Assembly (NCBI RefSeq): GCF_009905375.1
Contig: NC_133647.1
Coordinates: 173,024,790 to 173,088,789, forward strand
Source of the DNA: Apium graveolens
Lineage: Eukaryota; Streptophyta; Magnoliopsida; Apiales; Apiaceae
Length of the DNA: 64,000 nt
Reading direction: 5' to 3'
The position numbers and the translations under genes were made by a program. The notes beneath the pieces were generated by a model that worked only from the letters and a program-made list of their open reading frames with translations, was not told where the DNA came from and did not search any database. Shown piece after piece: positions 24,886-35,791 of this stretch (positions are counted from its first letter, which is position 1; every line of letters starts with the position of its first letter).

Positions 24886-25350
24886 CTATTGGATCGGGTC
24901 AAGTGGGCCACTATTACCAATATCGTATCTTGTATATATTTTGAAATTATGAAATTGCAAACAAACTTTAAAAAGTAGTATTGTAGAAAATTTCTCAAAA
25001 GTTTAAAATGTTTAAACTCATACTAAAAATTTAAAATATTTGATGAAGTACAAACTTTTGACAAAATCTCATGTATGAGTCATTCAGTTTATTTTCTACA
25101 TATGAAACTTGAGTTCATTTCGCTATCATAGATAAATCGAGGTCAAGAAGAAACATGAATTGAATTTAACTAATTGTGCTTCAATTTGGTTCATTCGGAT
25201 AGGAAATTCAAGTCCAAAACTAAAATTATCAAACCCTAATTCAACCAAATTAAAAAATAAATAAAAATTCAAGTTTGATATGATAATTTTTGCTGGATTT
25301 AATTCTAAAAAATAACTATCAGCTAACCTGAATTACATAACGGGTCATTT

Positions 25351-25374
25351 TCCCTGACAATCATTTGTCAGGGA
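25351..25374. repeat. Perfect 10-bp hairpin
   Basis: TCCCTGACAA, spacer TCAT, TTGTCAGGGA. Confidence 0.9.
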
Positions 25375-25516
25375 ACGATTCTCCAACACACTGCTTCCTG
25401 GCTGTTGGATTATCCAACACACTGCTTCTTGGCCTCCAATGACTAGGATTTAAAAAAATAGTCATTTTATGCATAATATCTGCGAAAGGCGATTTTAATT
25501 CATGCTTTTCGCGCTA

Positions 25517-25572
25517 AATATACGTGGAACGGGTAATTACCAAAAAATCCTAAAAGTGCTTCCACGTATATT
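25517..25572. repeat. 13-bp inverted repeat around a 30-bp spacer
   Basis: AATATACGTGGAA (25517-25529) and TTCCACGTATATT (25560-25572). Both arms contain an ACGTGG core. It could be the ends of a tiny foldback element or a paired protein-binding site; the sequence does not decide. Confidence 0.85.
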
Positions 25573-25578
25573 ATCCGC

Positions 25579-28500
25579 TGTAATAACCCCAATTTTTGGA
25601 AAAAAATATTTTGAAACCCTTATGAATAGTGTTTTTGCTGAATGAGAAAACTTTTCATGCCACACTATGTAGGGGTTCTGTTATTGATCTTCTGGGATAT
25701 TATTAGTACTCTATGTGGTATATAAGTGTATGTAAAGATCGTCAGAATCCAATTTCCGAACACTTGGATTTTTCCCGGAAATCCACTAGATACGGAAAGG
25801 ATTGAGTATAAGGTAACAGGATAAAACGGATTTAAATTAAAGGATTATAATAGAGGATCATAAAAAGGAATATAATGTATTGAGAAAGGTTAAGGGAACC
25901 TAAGTAATAAGATCCCGGGTATGATCCTTCAAACGATAAACGAGAACGAAAGTAAAGCGAACCGTATAACAGATCAGCGGTCATTAGGCAAACAATTAGG
26001 AAGTTAATCAAAGGGATTAGTGGGGATGATATCATCCAACCAATAGAAAGAGGACAAGGAGGGGAGGATGACATCATGAGGATGACACAAGCATGACATG
26101 GGAAGGAAGAAGGTGTGGTTGAATGAGAACCACACAAATTCAAGGGCAACAAGGTAATTAACTAAATCAAACACAAAAACAAGCCAACCAAGCCAAGCAA
26201 AATCATTTTTCATCAAAATCAAAAAGCAACCAAGGCATGGTTCATCTTTGCTCTCGGCTTTTTACTATTCAAAAGGCAAGGAAATTCAAAAATCAAAGAT
26301 CCAAGCTTCCTAAATTGGTGAGTTAATTTCCTAATCATCTTCATGCTTAGTTAGGGCTATATCATGAGTTTAAGCCATCAATTCCTTCTCCATCTTCTTC
26401 ATTTAATCAAAGAAGAAGACTATGAATAGTGTTTTCAAGTTTTTAACTTGAAAATTTTCTTGTTTTCCTTGAAGATCCAAGCATTCCTAAGACTTCTCAA
26501 AGCTTCTTAAGGCTTCCTAGCTCCTCCCACCACTTCAAGGAAGGTATATTATCTCCAAACCCTAGATTCCTATGTATTATAAGATGATTTTGATTAGTAG
26601 GGTGATATTGTAGCTTGATGTTGTGATTTAGAGTTTGGGATTTGAAATGGTATTGAATTGGAATGGTAAATGTTGTTGTTTTGATTAAAAGAACTTAAGA
26701 ATGGTTAAAGTTAAGCTTAGGCATAAGTATGAATGTTAAAATTGAATTGGTTGGGGTTGTTATGATGTGATAAGGATGGATGTTGGTTGTATGTTGGATT
26801 TGAGGTTGAATTGGGTTGTGATTGTGGGTTGATTGTGAGATGATTTGGAGTTGTTTAAAATTGGGTAATCGCGTTAACATAGCCGTCGTAATGCCCGATT
26901 TACCGTAGACTGTTTTTGTTCTTAAGATCAGAACCCTTGAACTCACTGTTAGGTTTTGACCATTGCCATGATTAGATAGTTCATGTTATGAGCTTCGTTT
27001 TGATATGTGGTTCGTTTGATTCCGATGAACGGTTTAGGAGAAATGGCCGTTTTAAGTAACGACGTTTCGCGAACGAACCCTTACCCCTCGCCTTACTTTG
27101 AAACATAAGTTAAAGACCAAAAAGGGTTAATTAGTGTATGAAACAATTATGGTAAGAGTGTTAGGCAGTTGGTAAGACACTCGCGAAAGAATCTCCTTAA
27201 AACCCTTAATGGTTAATTTATTAAAAATGGTGGAGCCGAGGGTACTCGAGCGACTTAAGTAAATCGTTAAGCGCGAAAGCGAACGTTAGGACTCTAAATG
27301 GTTAAAGTCTAGTTTCTTAAGCGACCGGGGTTTAATTCCGACTTATGTTGTTGTTCATAGGTTATCGGACCCACTCTAAGCTTAAGCCTATCCGGGAGCG
27401 CTCATGCAAGTTTTCTACCCGTTATACTGTTGTTGTGATGTATATATGTATATGCATTATCTTGCGATAGATGCATGATGTTTATATTAGCAAATGTTGC
27501 AATATATTGAAGCATGCTGCTATGGTATATATATGCATGCCTGTTTCATATTCTTTCCATATATAATTGTTGATTCAGTTGATAATACCTATGCTAGAGG
27601 ATAGCGGTAACTTGCATATACCCATAGTATAGGGATCAAAAGGTGAACTTTTTCTAAAACCGGGAGGCGAGGCTCCCGAGTATAATATATATTTATATAT
27701 ATATATATTGATATAGTTTTTAAAACTATTAATCGAATAAGGTTTATTCGATAACTTTAGCTTTATTTTATTATTGAATATTATTTCGAATATTATTCGA
27801 AGGCGTATGACTCCTTTATATTAAATGAATATTATTTTGAATATTCATTCGAGGACTTATGACTCCTTTTATTTTATTATCTGAATATTATTTGAATATT
27901 CATTCGAGGTCTTATGACTCTTTTATATTATTTATTGAATATTATTTGAATATTCATTCGAGGGCTTATGACTCAGTTTATATTATTTATTGAATATTTT
28001 TGAATATTCATTTGAGGATCTATGACTCCGATTATTTGCTGAGATATATTCTTTATTTTATTAAAGAATAAGGTGTAAATAATCAAACTTATTTTCGATT
28101 ATTCAAATAAAGATAGTACTTTTATATAAGTATATCTTTGGTTATTTAATATCCATTTCAAGTATAAGTTTTAATACTTCTACTTCGATTATTTTTATAA
28201 GGATTATCTTTATGAGAATATTATTTAAATAATAATATTCAGGCATTTTTCTAAATATACTGGGGACTGATTTACTTCATTAAATCAGCTTTACTCCAAA
28301 CACTCTTTAAAGTGTTTTCGAGTCTTCAAAATGATTTTTAAAAGTTAGAGCGGATCCCAAAACTCATTTTTATATTTAAGATCTTCCTTTTTAAGGGGAT
28401 TTAAATACTCGCTGAAAACCTGAGGGATCCGGCTCTGTGGTGTATTTTATATTCGCAACAAGGTTGCTGTCTTGATAAAAGAGTTTTTGATTACTTACCC

Positions 28501-29974
28501 AATATTCGGGAAGTAAAATTCTTGGAACAAGTTAATCCATTAACAGGCATCGCCTGGGAAATATCGGTGAGTTTTCCTTTCCAACTAGATACGACTTCTT
28601 GATGGAGCCGTATCAACAAGTTCTACTTGGGGAAAGGGGGAACGAGCTTTACATTTCAGAGTCATGGATTTCATCTGAACTAGGAGTGGCGTAAGTGGCC
28701 GAGTAGCGCCGGCCCAGCCTTATTATATTGGCCCAAATGGCCTGGAAGTTCCGCTAAGGCGGTCCATTCCTTAGGAGTTCAGTGTTCGGTTGACAAGTAA
28801 ATCCGACAGGTTCTCCTCTACATGTAGAAAATGGTGGGGTTGTACTACTACGACTGATCATCGTAAGTGGTCTTCCTGGCGCGGCAAACTCCCGTAATGA
28901 GTTCATCATCCAATTGGATAATTTCTGCAACACTACCCAGAGCACTTCGATAGAAAGGCTACGGTTGGGCGATTGTTGGGTGTTGGCAGGGTCAAGTTTT
29001 CAAAATGATGTTTACATCAAATGAAGTATCTCGTAACTTCATTTTATTTTGATAATATTTTAAAGATTTAATCTATTCAAATCCTGTCTTATAGTCTCAT
29101 CTATGTGATGAACTTTTGAAATTAATTATAACTTGAACGGTGGTAGTTCAAGTAGTATTTGGAAAAGATATAAGTATATTGGAGTATTTGGTAACTTCAT
29201 CTTTTAAGCTTATATCTAATTAATAATTGTCTTATGAATGACAAAGATTTTCAGAAAAACGTTGAGACAAGGTTAGATATATGAGATCACCTTGCAACGA
29301 TATTTTTTTTATATACAGTTATATACTGGGACTTTGTGTATACTATGCATGGAAGAGGACTTCCAATATTTTGAAAAGTATATATGTATATATGTATATA
29401 CTGAATATTTTGCGACTTCATCGCATTAAGATATCAACTTGGTTCATTTCTTTTGACCAAGACTTTCATGAGTATTATGAGTAGGCTCATATATTGTTAA
29501 TCATTATACATATTATTTTGGTGGACTTGCTGCTCACCCTTGCTTTCTTCTTTCATCACACAACATCAGATAGACAAGATGAACAGGACCAAGCTCCCGA
29601 TTCGGAAGCGATTAGGAGACGTTCCGCAGTTTTCTAGAAGCATTGATGTCGCCGTAGCTGAGGTAGGAACTACCAATAGGCTAGGCTTTCAACTTCTAAT
29701 GTACCAGATTTATGTATAATTATGAATTGTAATAATGGCAAAGAAATGTAAATTTATTCAGAAAACCTTTTAAGGTGTATTGGCAGATAATTGTGGAATA
29801 AAAAGACTTGTGATTATTTTGGATATTCATCTCTGAGACTATAACGTGTGGTGTGTGTGTTTATTGTGGGGTCACAGTACAGGGTAGTTGAGTAATTATT
29901 AAGATTGGGTGTTGTTAAGGGAAATGGAACTCGTGACAACCCGGATCCCCGACCCCGGATTTGGGGGTGTTACA
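25579..29974 (+). mobile_element. 5' LTR of element D (4.4 kb)
   Basis: Starts TGTAATAACCCC and ends GGGGGTGTTACA, near-perfect inverted termini. The PBS follows 4 bp later. The first 459 bp recur at 35233. It contains a five-copy tandem repeat (27774-28038) and long AT-rich stretches with (TA)n near 27690-27710. No gene is seen; small frames on either strand have no domain. Position 29520 carries TGCTCACCC, a partial form of the TGAGC/GCTCA stem seen in the other gypsy LTRs. Confidence 0.88.
27774..28038. repeat. Five-copy tandem repeat of 51-56 bp
   Basis: Units start near 27774, 27825, 27881, 27935 and 27990. Copies share TGAATATTATTTGAATATTC followed by ATTCGAGG.CTTATGACTC. Within a unit GAATATT and AATATTC are inverted, so each copy can form a 7-bp stem. 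The first and last copies are the most divergent. Confidence 0.9.
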
Positions 29975-29978
29975 GAAG

Positions 29979-29990
29979 TGGTATCAGAGC
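29979..29990 (+). promoter_or_regulatory. Primer binding site of element D
   Basis: TGGTATCAGAGC, an exact complement of the plant initiator tRNA-Met 3' end, 4 bp after the LTR. Confidence 0.93.
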
Positions 29991-30374
29991 TAAGCGTTAT
30001 AAACCTCAGAGATGATGTGACGTTAAGATAATTTCAGAAAGATAATAAGAACTCTTGCCAAGTTCATAGTCGGGCTACCTAACGTAGTACTGACAGTTAA
30101 AACCCTTATGGGAACCCTTATAAATATCGAGATAGGAGCGTAGTTCGTTATCATATATGGTAGCGGGACACCGAACCCTGAGGTTGAGGAGCAACAGCGA
30201 GATGATGTTTTATTACTAATTGGAGATCGGATTGTGGATCCGATAGAGTGTCCTAATGCAGGACCGGATGATGTTGATATTGAGGATGTAGCGGTTGAGG
30301 ATGTTGTCCTAGAAGGGATAGTTGTTGAGGAGGATCCCATGGAGGATCCTGACAAAATTGGATAAAGGACCACT

Positions 30375-31240
30375 GATGAATTGATGACCATGGTTAGGTC
30401 GACTACCAGAGGTAGGATTGGCCGGTCACTACCGGAGGTTCGTTCAAGTTTGTAAAGATAGTAGCCCCTTTAACGCGGCTTACTCGTAAGACTGGGAAGT
30501 TCGAATGGACAGAGAAATGCGAGAACAACTTTTAAGAACTGAAGCAAAGGTTGGTGACGTTCCCTATGTTGGCGTTGCCGGATGGAAAATGAGATCTTGT
30601 GAAGTGTAGTGACGCTTCGCACAAGGGCTTAGGGTGCGTGCTTATGCAGCACGGTAAGGTAATCGCGTACATGTCAAGACAATTAAGGTAATATGAAATT
30701 CGATATCCCCGCCCATGAGCTTAGGCTCGTGGCAATAGTTTTACCCTAAAGATTGGAGGCACTACTTGTATGGAGAGAAGTGCGAGAATTACCTAAGCCA
30801 TAAGTGCTCTAGTACATTTTCACGTAGAAAGAACTCAACATATGCCAGAGGAGGCAGTTAGAGCTAATCAAGAATAATGATTGGGAGATTCTTTATCATT
30901 CGGGGAAAGCCAATGTGGTGGCTGATGCCCTTAGTAAAAAGGAGAGACTCAAGATGATAATGTCTTTGGGAGAGTTTATAAGAGATTTTGGAAATAGTAG
31001 TGAAGGTAACCGGAGCCGGTACCGAAAAGCTGTTTGAGATTGCAATAGAGACCGAATTATTGGATAAGAGCATATTGTGCCAGAAAAAGGTGATGAATGA
31101 AGGCAGAAAGCCAACAATTAGATAAAAGATTAATACCGGGAAAGATGATGAGGGAATAATGAGGTATTCCTATAGAATTTGGGTTCCGAAAGTTCAAGAG
31201 CTTAAGGATGAGAACTTAGATGAGAGCCATAGTTTGAGGA
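30375..31240 (+). pseudogene. Gypsy RT end, RNase H and linker remnant, placed before gag
   Basis: Translated piecewise in shifting frames it shows APLTRLTRKTGKFEWTEKCE, then SDASHKGLGCVLMQHGKVIAY (RNase H core with its first Asp), YEIRYPAHELRLVAI and GKANVVADALSKKERLK. Next comes the linker towards the integrase zinc finger (RIWVPKVQELKDEN). At least four frameshifts or stops. Directly upstream, 30190-30360 encodes an acidic Val/Asp/Glu-rich stretch of unknown origin. In an intact element this block belongs after RT, some 3 kb from the PBS, so its position here means a rearrangement or deletion. Confidence 0.75.
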
Positions 31241-31447
31241 ATAGGATTTAGGGCAAACCCAGAATGTGATAGTCAGGGAGGTTGCCATCAAGAAAGAAAG
31301 AACCCATAACATAATAGAGTGGAAAACAGGGTTTTTAATGTATAAGATAACCCCGATTATGGGAGAAGGTTGAAACATTTCATACTAAGGAAACAGAAAG
31401 TCGAGTAAGGAAAGGAGACCCGAGACGGTACTCCTATACGGCAATTT

Positions 31448-31960
31448 ATGGACCCGTCTAGACAGAACTTAGACTATTATCCCCAACCACCACCCTGAGG
31501 AAACAATGCGGTGAGAAATTCTTTCAGGTTCTTTAAGTCGCTAAGCTCTCAGAGTTCCAAGGAACAAGCTGACCTAGTGGAGGCAATAGCCTGGCTAAAG
31601 GAAATATAGGAATCATTAGAGATTCTAAAGGATTGACGAATCAAAAAAGACTATTTTTATCACTTACCCTCCTAAGAAAGAGACCACATGTTGGTGAAAG
31701 ACCAAGAAAGGCACGGAGCCAGAGGTTAGAATAAACTGATTTAAGTTCAGTCAATTGTTTTCGGGAAAGTAATTCCCAAAGATAAGGAGATAGTGTAAAA
31801 GCTTTAGAGCCAGAACAAAGGCATACGAGTTATGTACATTTTATCCCCTTTAAGTTGGGAGGATTCAAGGAAACCTTTAGATAGTTTGAAGGATAAATAA
31901 TAAGACGCGAATAGACTAAGGAGGCAAGGAAGTAAGAAACTAGGAAAATTGGATGAAGGA
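31448..31960 (+). pseudogene. Gag remnant of element D
   Basis: Starts at an ATG reading MDPSRQNLDYYPQPPP and continues with QADLVEAIAWLKEI, then EPEVRINWFKFSQLF (the W..F..LF..KYFP region of plant gypsy Gag) in altered form, ending near GGFKETFR. Several stops and frame changes. No zinc knuckle was found downstream, so the nucleocapsid part is missing or unreadable. Confidence 0.6.
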
Positions 31961-32279
31961 AGTGACCTTCAAGAATGTGAAGTGTAAGACCGGTGGCATG
32001 ATACCCAGAAAGGGAGACGCCAGGTATGAAAGATATCCCAACATTGAGGTGACTGTTGAGATAAACAACAAAAGTAAATAAGGAATTATTAAGAAGAGGT
32101 TCATGTTGAACATGACCAATATCTTCCAGAACATCCATGTTATCATTACCAAATCAGGAAAGAAAAGCGGATGACCATTGTTATCTTTTGGAGGCCATAT
32201 GGATTGACCTCAGTTTGAATAAGGATGCTATTATGAAATTAGGCATAAACTATCGAGTTGGGAATGATGAATAAGATAA
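31961..32279 (+). pseudogene. Probable protease-to-RT linker remnant of element D
   Basis: Short in-frame pieces only. A CSGMIP-like start near 31985 hints at the segment before a protease, but no D-S/T-G motif survives. Assigned by position. Confidence 0.3.
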
Positions 32280-33030
32280 TCTATCAAGGATATATGACTT
32301 GATTTATCCATGGAAGGATGCAAGTACCTTTTTAAAGGTGGGATTAAGGATATAACTTCGATAACTTGAGATGAACCATAGGGGAATGCATGAAGGTTGG
32401 CATTTCACCCTTAATAGGGACAGTATGAGTTTTGACAGTATGAATTGGAAAATATTAAGGTAATGATGACCTTTAAGAATCAGTGGAGAACTTTTTCAGA
32501 AGTATATAGACAATGGTTCTAGTAATAGTAAATGGTATTTTGATATGCCCTGTGTCTAGAGAATACAGGAGGAACGATTGAAGGATAACCTTAGAGGTTT
32601 TACAAGGAGAAAGGTAATATTCAAAATTCTCAAGAATAGAATTGTTGATAAAGGAAATATGACGTAATTATAATGATGCCAAGTGGGGCACGTGTTTAAC
32701 CACGAGAAAGTATGGATCGAACCAGTAAAGGTCGAAATTGTTCAGGGCAATTAGGGCCTAAGATAAAAGATGTTCTAAGTATGATTGAGAGTCAGTCGTG
32801 ACAGTGATTAACCTCTAAAGACTGAGGCAATAACTTATGGAAAAATGGTGATTTTTTTTACTCATCAGATTTTAAGGAAAGCATTTTCACATAAGCTGTG
32901 ATTGAAATAAGGTAGAAAATTTATTTGGAGGTGGTTAAAGTGACATTGACTGTAAGGAAATTTTACTATCAGGAAAGGCCAAAGAGGTGGCCGACACTTT
33001 AAAGGTAAGAGGATAATTATAGGCGTTTAT
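32280..33030 (+). pseudogene. Second RT/RNase H remnant of element D
   Basis: The stretch at 32450-32640 aligns by eye with the plant gypsy RT segment around NRVFQKYLD...DDILVYS...EEH, but the catalytic Asp pair is gone (reads NGSSNSKWYFDMP). Near 32900-33020 DCKEILLSGKAKEVADTL is a degraded copy of the GKANVVADAL block that also occurs at 30900. The same RNase H end is therefore present twice in this element, in two different states of decay. Confidence 0.6.
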
Positions 33031-34479
33031 GCCAAAAGAATACAGTGATGATGGTTAAAACTGTGAAGGTTGTATTATGGTTTGGAAGATTGACATTCCT
33101 TCTGATGACTGTGCAATACCCAACCGTAATAGTAGTTGGTAAAGGTTTAATTCGTGTAATCGCCATGAACGGGCTATCTATCTTAGGAGGTACTATCTTG
33201 AGAATAATCCAGGACCATGTTTCAAAAAGGACTAAACGAACCTTTGAGTTAAGTCTTCTATTTAAGGCATATGACTAAGAATGGTATTAACCTGCTATCG
33301 TTGCTTTGATTGAAACTCTTCTGCAATTTTATCTGCTTCATGTCATGAAAGTACGTCAGAGTTTGGAGTGTTCTTCATGAATTGTGATTTGTGGTTATGT
33401 TAACTCCTTAGGAGAATTAGATACGAGATGTATGGACTCCGTATGGTTAGCTATTAAGACTTCATGGAAAATGAATGACTACAGTAGGTCAGTGGTGGAC
33501 CATAGTAAGGCAGCAATGATTCTGCGAGTAGTGAGCTGATTACAGCCATGAGAGTTGTATTGGAATGGGTGTTGAGATTGAGTACCAGTAATCGGGTCGT
33601 GGTAGTGTATAAGTTATCATTGATAGACTAATTAAGTAGAGTATCTACCTAGTGAATAATTATTCTTTCTTATCAATAGAGAGTCGTATTATTATACGAG
33701 GAAGGTTGCGGTGCAAGCATAGAATTCTAGTAACGATGATGTATAGAATGAGATCCCAGATTCAATTTTCGATGTCGAGGGAGTTTCAAAGGTGATTGTG
33801 TATAAGCTCGAGGAAGAGCATGGGTCCATAGAATGATGGACGGAATAGCAAATATTTAGGCATGTGAAATACGATGCTATAATACTTGATGTTGATATAA
33901 ATACATATATGTTTTGTTCTCCTATGACAAACCTCTATAGTTCAGAGGTAGATTCCAAGCCAGATATTTTATTGCAATATTTTTTTTTACATATATATAC
34001 AATTCTCTTCAGTTCGCTCTTTTCTCTTCTTTTCATTTCATGTAAGCTGAGAAGAACAACCCTTCCAGAAGGGGAGGTATTGCCGAATGACTATCTATCT
34101 TTGTGATAGAAGCCTAGTAGGATACCGCATGTTATTTAATTGCTTGTCAAGTACTAAAGGCTGGCCACCTTCTGTACTAACTATGCGATATAACAAGTGT
34201 TCATGATCATAGTGATCTCTCAACAAATTCCTTTACTTCTATTTGATTGATCAAATTTTGGAAAATAGAAATAACTGAAAAAGGAGTAATAAAGTGGTGG
34301 TAGTATGCGGAATGGAAACACATTCGTGATACTAAGGTTGACGTGGTTATTAAAAAGTTATAGAACGCTAGCGATCAAAAGTATAACTAGTATAATATTA
34401 GGAACGGAAGGTAGTAGCGACTACGAACTGGGAAAAAGGATGGGTAGTGAGAAGCAAAAGCTATAATGATTAGAAGCTA
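33031..34479. other. Interior of element D, no domain recognised
   Basis: By position this should hold the integrase zinc finger and core. I cannot read either. A plus-strand 77-aa frame (33045-33278) and an 80-aa frame (33864-34106) have no signature. Confidence 0.4.
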
Positions 34480-35216
34480 TGATGAGAGTCTGTGTAATAG
34501 ACTTGAAAGAATTTGGAATGATCACTTAACGCGGATTAAGTTATCTTACGACAATAGATCATATGTCAGTATTGAGGTATCGCCTTATGAGATCCTTGAG
34601 GGAAGACAATGTCGATCTCCCTTATGTTAGGATGAAGTTGTAGAGCGCAAGATGCTCGGACCCGCAGTAGTCCAAAGGACCAGGGATATAATAGATCTAA
34701 TCAGAGGACGACTGGTAGTAGCCAGGAAGGACATAAGTTATATTTCGATTTGACACGAAAGGACAAAGAATAGGAAGGAGGCAACCTTGTATTGTTAAAA
34801 GTATTCCCTTGAAAAGAATTAATGAGATTCGGAAAGAAAGGAAAGCTAAGTCCACCAATTGTTGGACCCTTGGATATATTAAGATGTTTTGGGAAGTTAG
34901 CATATGAGCTAGCCCTACCCCCGAACATGTAGTAAGTTCATAGCGTGTTCCACATATCAATGTTAAGGAAGTGTAATTCGGATGCCAGACAAATAGGGGC
35001 ATATGAGTGCATAGACACGCAACCCGACGTAACCTATATGGAGCAACCAAGAGGGGTTATAGAGTGAAAAGGAACAAGTGCTTAAGAGAAGGATTATCAA
35101 ACTAGTAAGAGTTTGATGGTAGAACCACAATGTGGGAAAATTGACTTGAGAGTTAGAAAGTGCAATACTAAGAAGGTATCCCTATTCATTTCTATCTGAT
35201 TCCGGGACGGAATCCT
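34480..35216 (+). pseudogene. Integrase C-terminal remnant of element D
   Basis: At 34500-34700 a degraded version of the block intact at 200-420 is readable: RVCVIDLK, LSYDNRSYVSIEVSPYEI, EGRQCRSPL, DEVVERKMLGP. Further on are traces of the GPFEILK...YELALPP and [11 protein letters not shown] blocks (near 34860-34980) and of YVEQP (near 35035). Many stops and frameshifts. It runs to the polypurine tract. Confidence 0.75.
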
Positions 35217-35232
35217 TTTAAGGAGGGGAGAC
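35217..35232 (+). promoter_or_regulatory. Polypurine tract of element D
   Basis: TTTTAAGGAGGGGAGAC lies directly before the 3' LTR start. It is intact, as needed for a recently copied element. Confidence 0.85.
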
Positions 35233-35691
35233 TGTAATAACCCCAATTTTTGAAAAAAAAAAATTTGAAACCCTTATGAATAGTGTTTTTGCTGAATGAG
35301 AAAACTTTTCATGCCACACTATGTAGGGGTTCTGTTATTGATCTTCTGGAATATTATTAGTACTCTATGTGGTATATAAGTGTATGTAAAGATCGTCAGA
35401 ATCCAATTTCCGAACACTTGGATTTTTCCCGAAAATCCACTAGATACGGAAAGGATTGAGTATAAGGTAACAGGATAAAACGGATTTAAATTAAAGGATT
35501 ATAATAGAGGATCATAAAAAGGAATATAATGTATTGAGAAAGGTTAAGGGAACCTAAGTAATAAGATCCCGGGTATGATCCTTCAAACGATAAACGAGAA
35601 CGAAAGTAAAGCGAACCGTATAACAGATCAGCGGTCATTAGGCAAACAATTAGGAAGTTAATCAAAGGGATTAGTGGGGATGATGTCATCC
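35233..35691 (+). mobile_element. 3' LTR of element D, first 459 bp
   Basis: Repeats 25579-26037 with six differences by my count. It is cut by the run of N, so about 3.9 kb of LTR and the target duplication are missing from the assembly or displaced by another insertion. Confidence 0.93.
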
Positions 35692-35791
35692 NNNNNNNNN
35701 NNNNNNNNNNNNNNNNNNNNNNNNNNNNNNNNNNNNNNNNNNNNNNNNNNNNNNNNNNNNNNNNNNNNNNNNNNNNNNNNNNNNNNNNNNN
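35692..35791. other. Assembly gap, 100 N
   Basis: Exactly 100 N, a conventional placeholder for a gap of unknown size. Sequence on the two sides belongs to unrelated elements, so their true distance and order are unknown. Confidence 0.99.

Larger units (their letters stand above)
24889..25578. other. Background DNA with two inverted repeats and a 20-bp duplication
   Basis: No gene. It holds a 10-bp-arm hairpin (25351-25374), a 20-bp direct repeat CCAACACACTGCTTCYTGGC (25383-25402 and 25414-25433, one mismatch), and a 13-bp inverted repeat (25517-25529 and 25560-25572). The element D LTR begins 7 bp further on. Confidence 0.6.
25579..35691 (+). mobile_element. Element D: long-LTR Ty3/gypsy element with scrambled, decayed interior
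   Basis: Bounded by a 4396-bp 5' LTR (25579-29974) and a 3' LTR that starts at 35233 and runs into the assembly gap. PBS and polypurine tract are in place. The 459 bp of 3' LTR that can be compared differ from the 5' LTR at 6 sites by my count (about 1.3%), so insertion is recent. Yet the 5.26-kb interior has no frame longer than about 80 codons on the plus strand, and its gag and pol remnants are out of order and partly duplicated (RT-end/RNase H, then gag, then RT/RNase H, then integrase). It looks like a defective family copied with proteins from elsewhere. Confidence 0.85.

Noticed and set aside
30023..30391. Ser/Thr-rich minus-strand frame of 122 aa
   Set aside because: It is the reverse of an acidic Val/Asp-rich plus-strand stretch in element D and has no domain.
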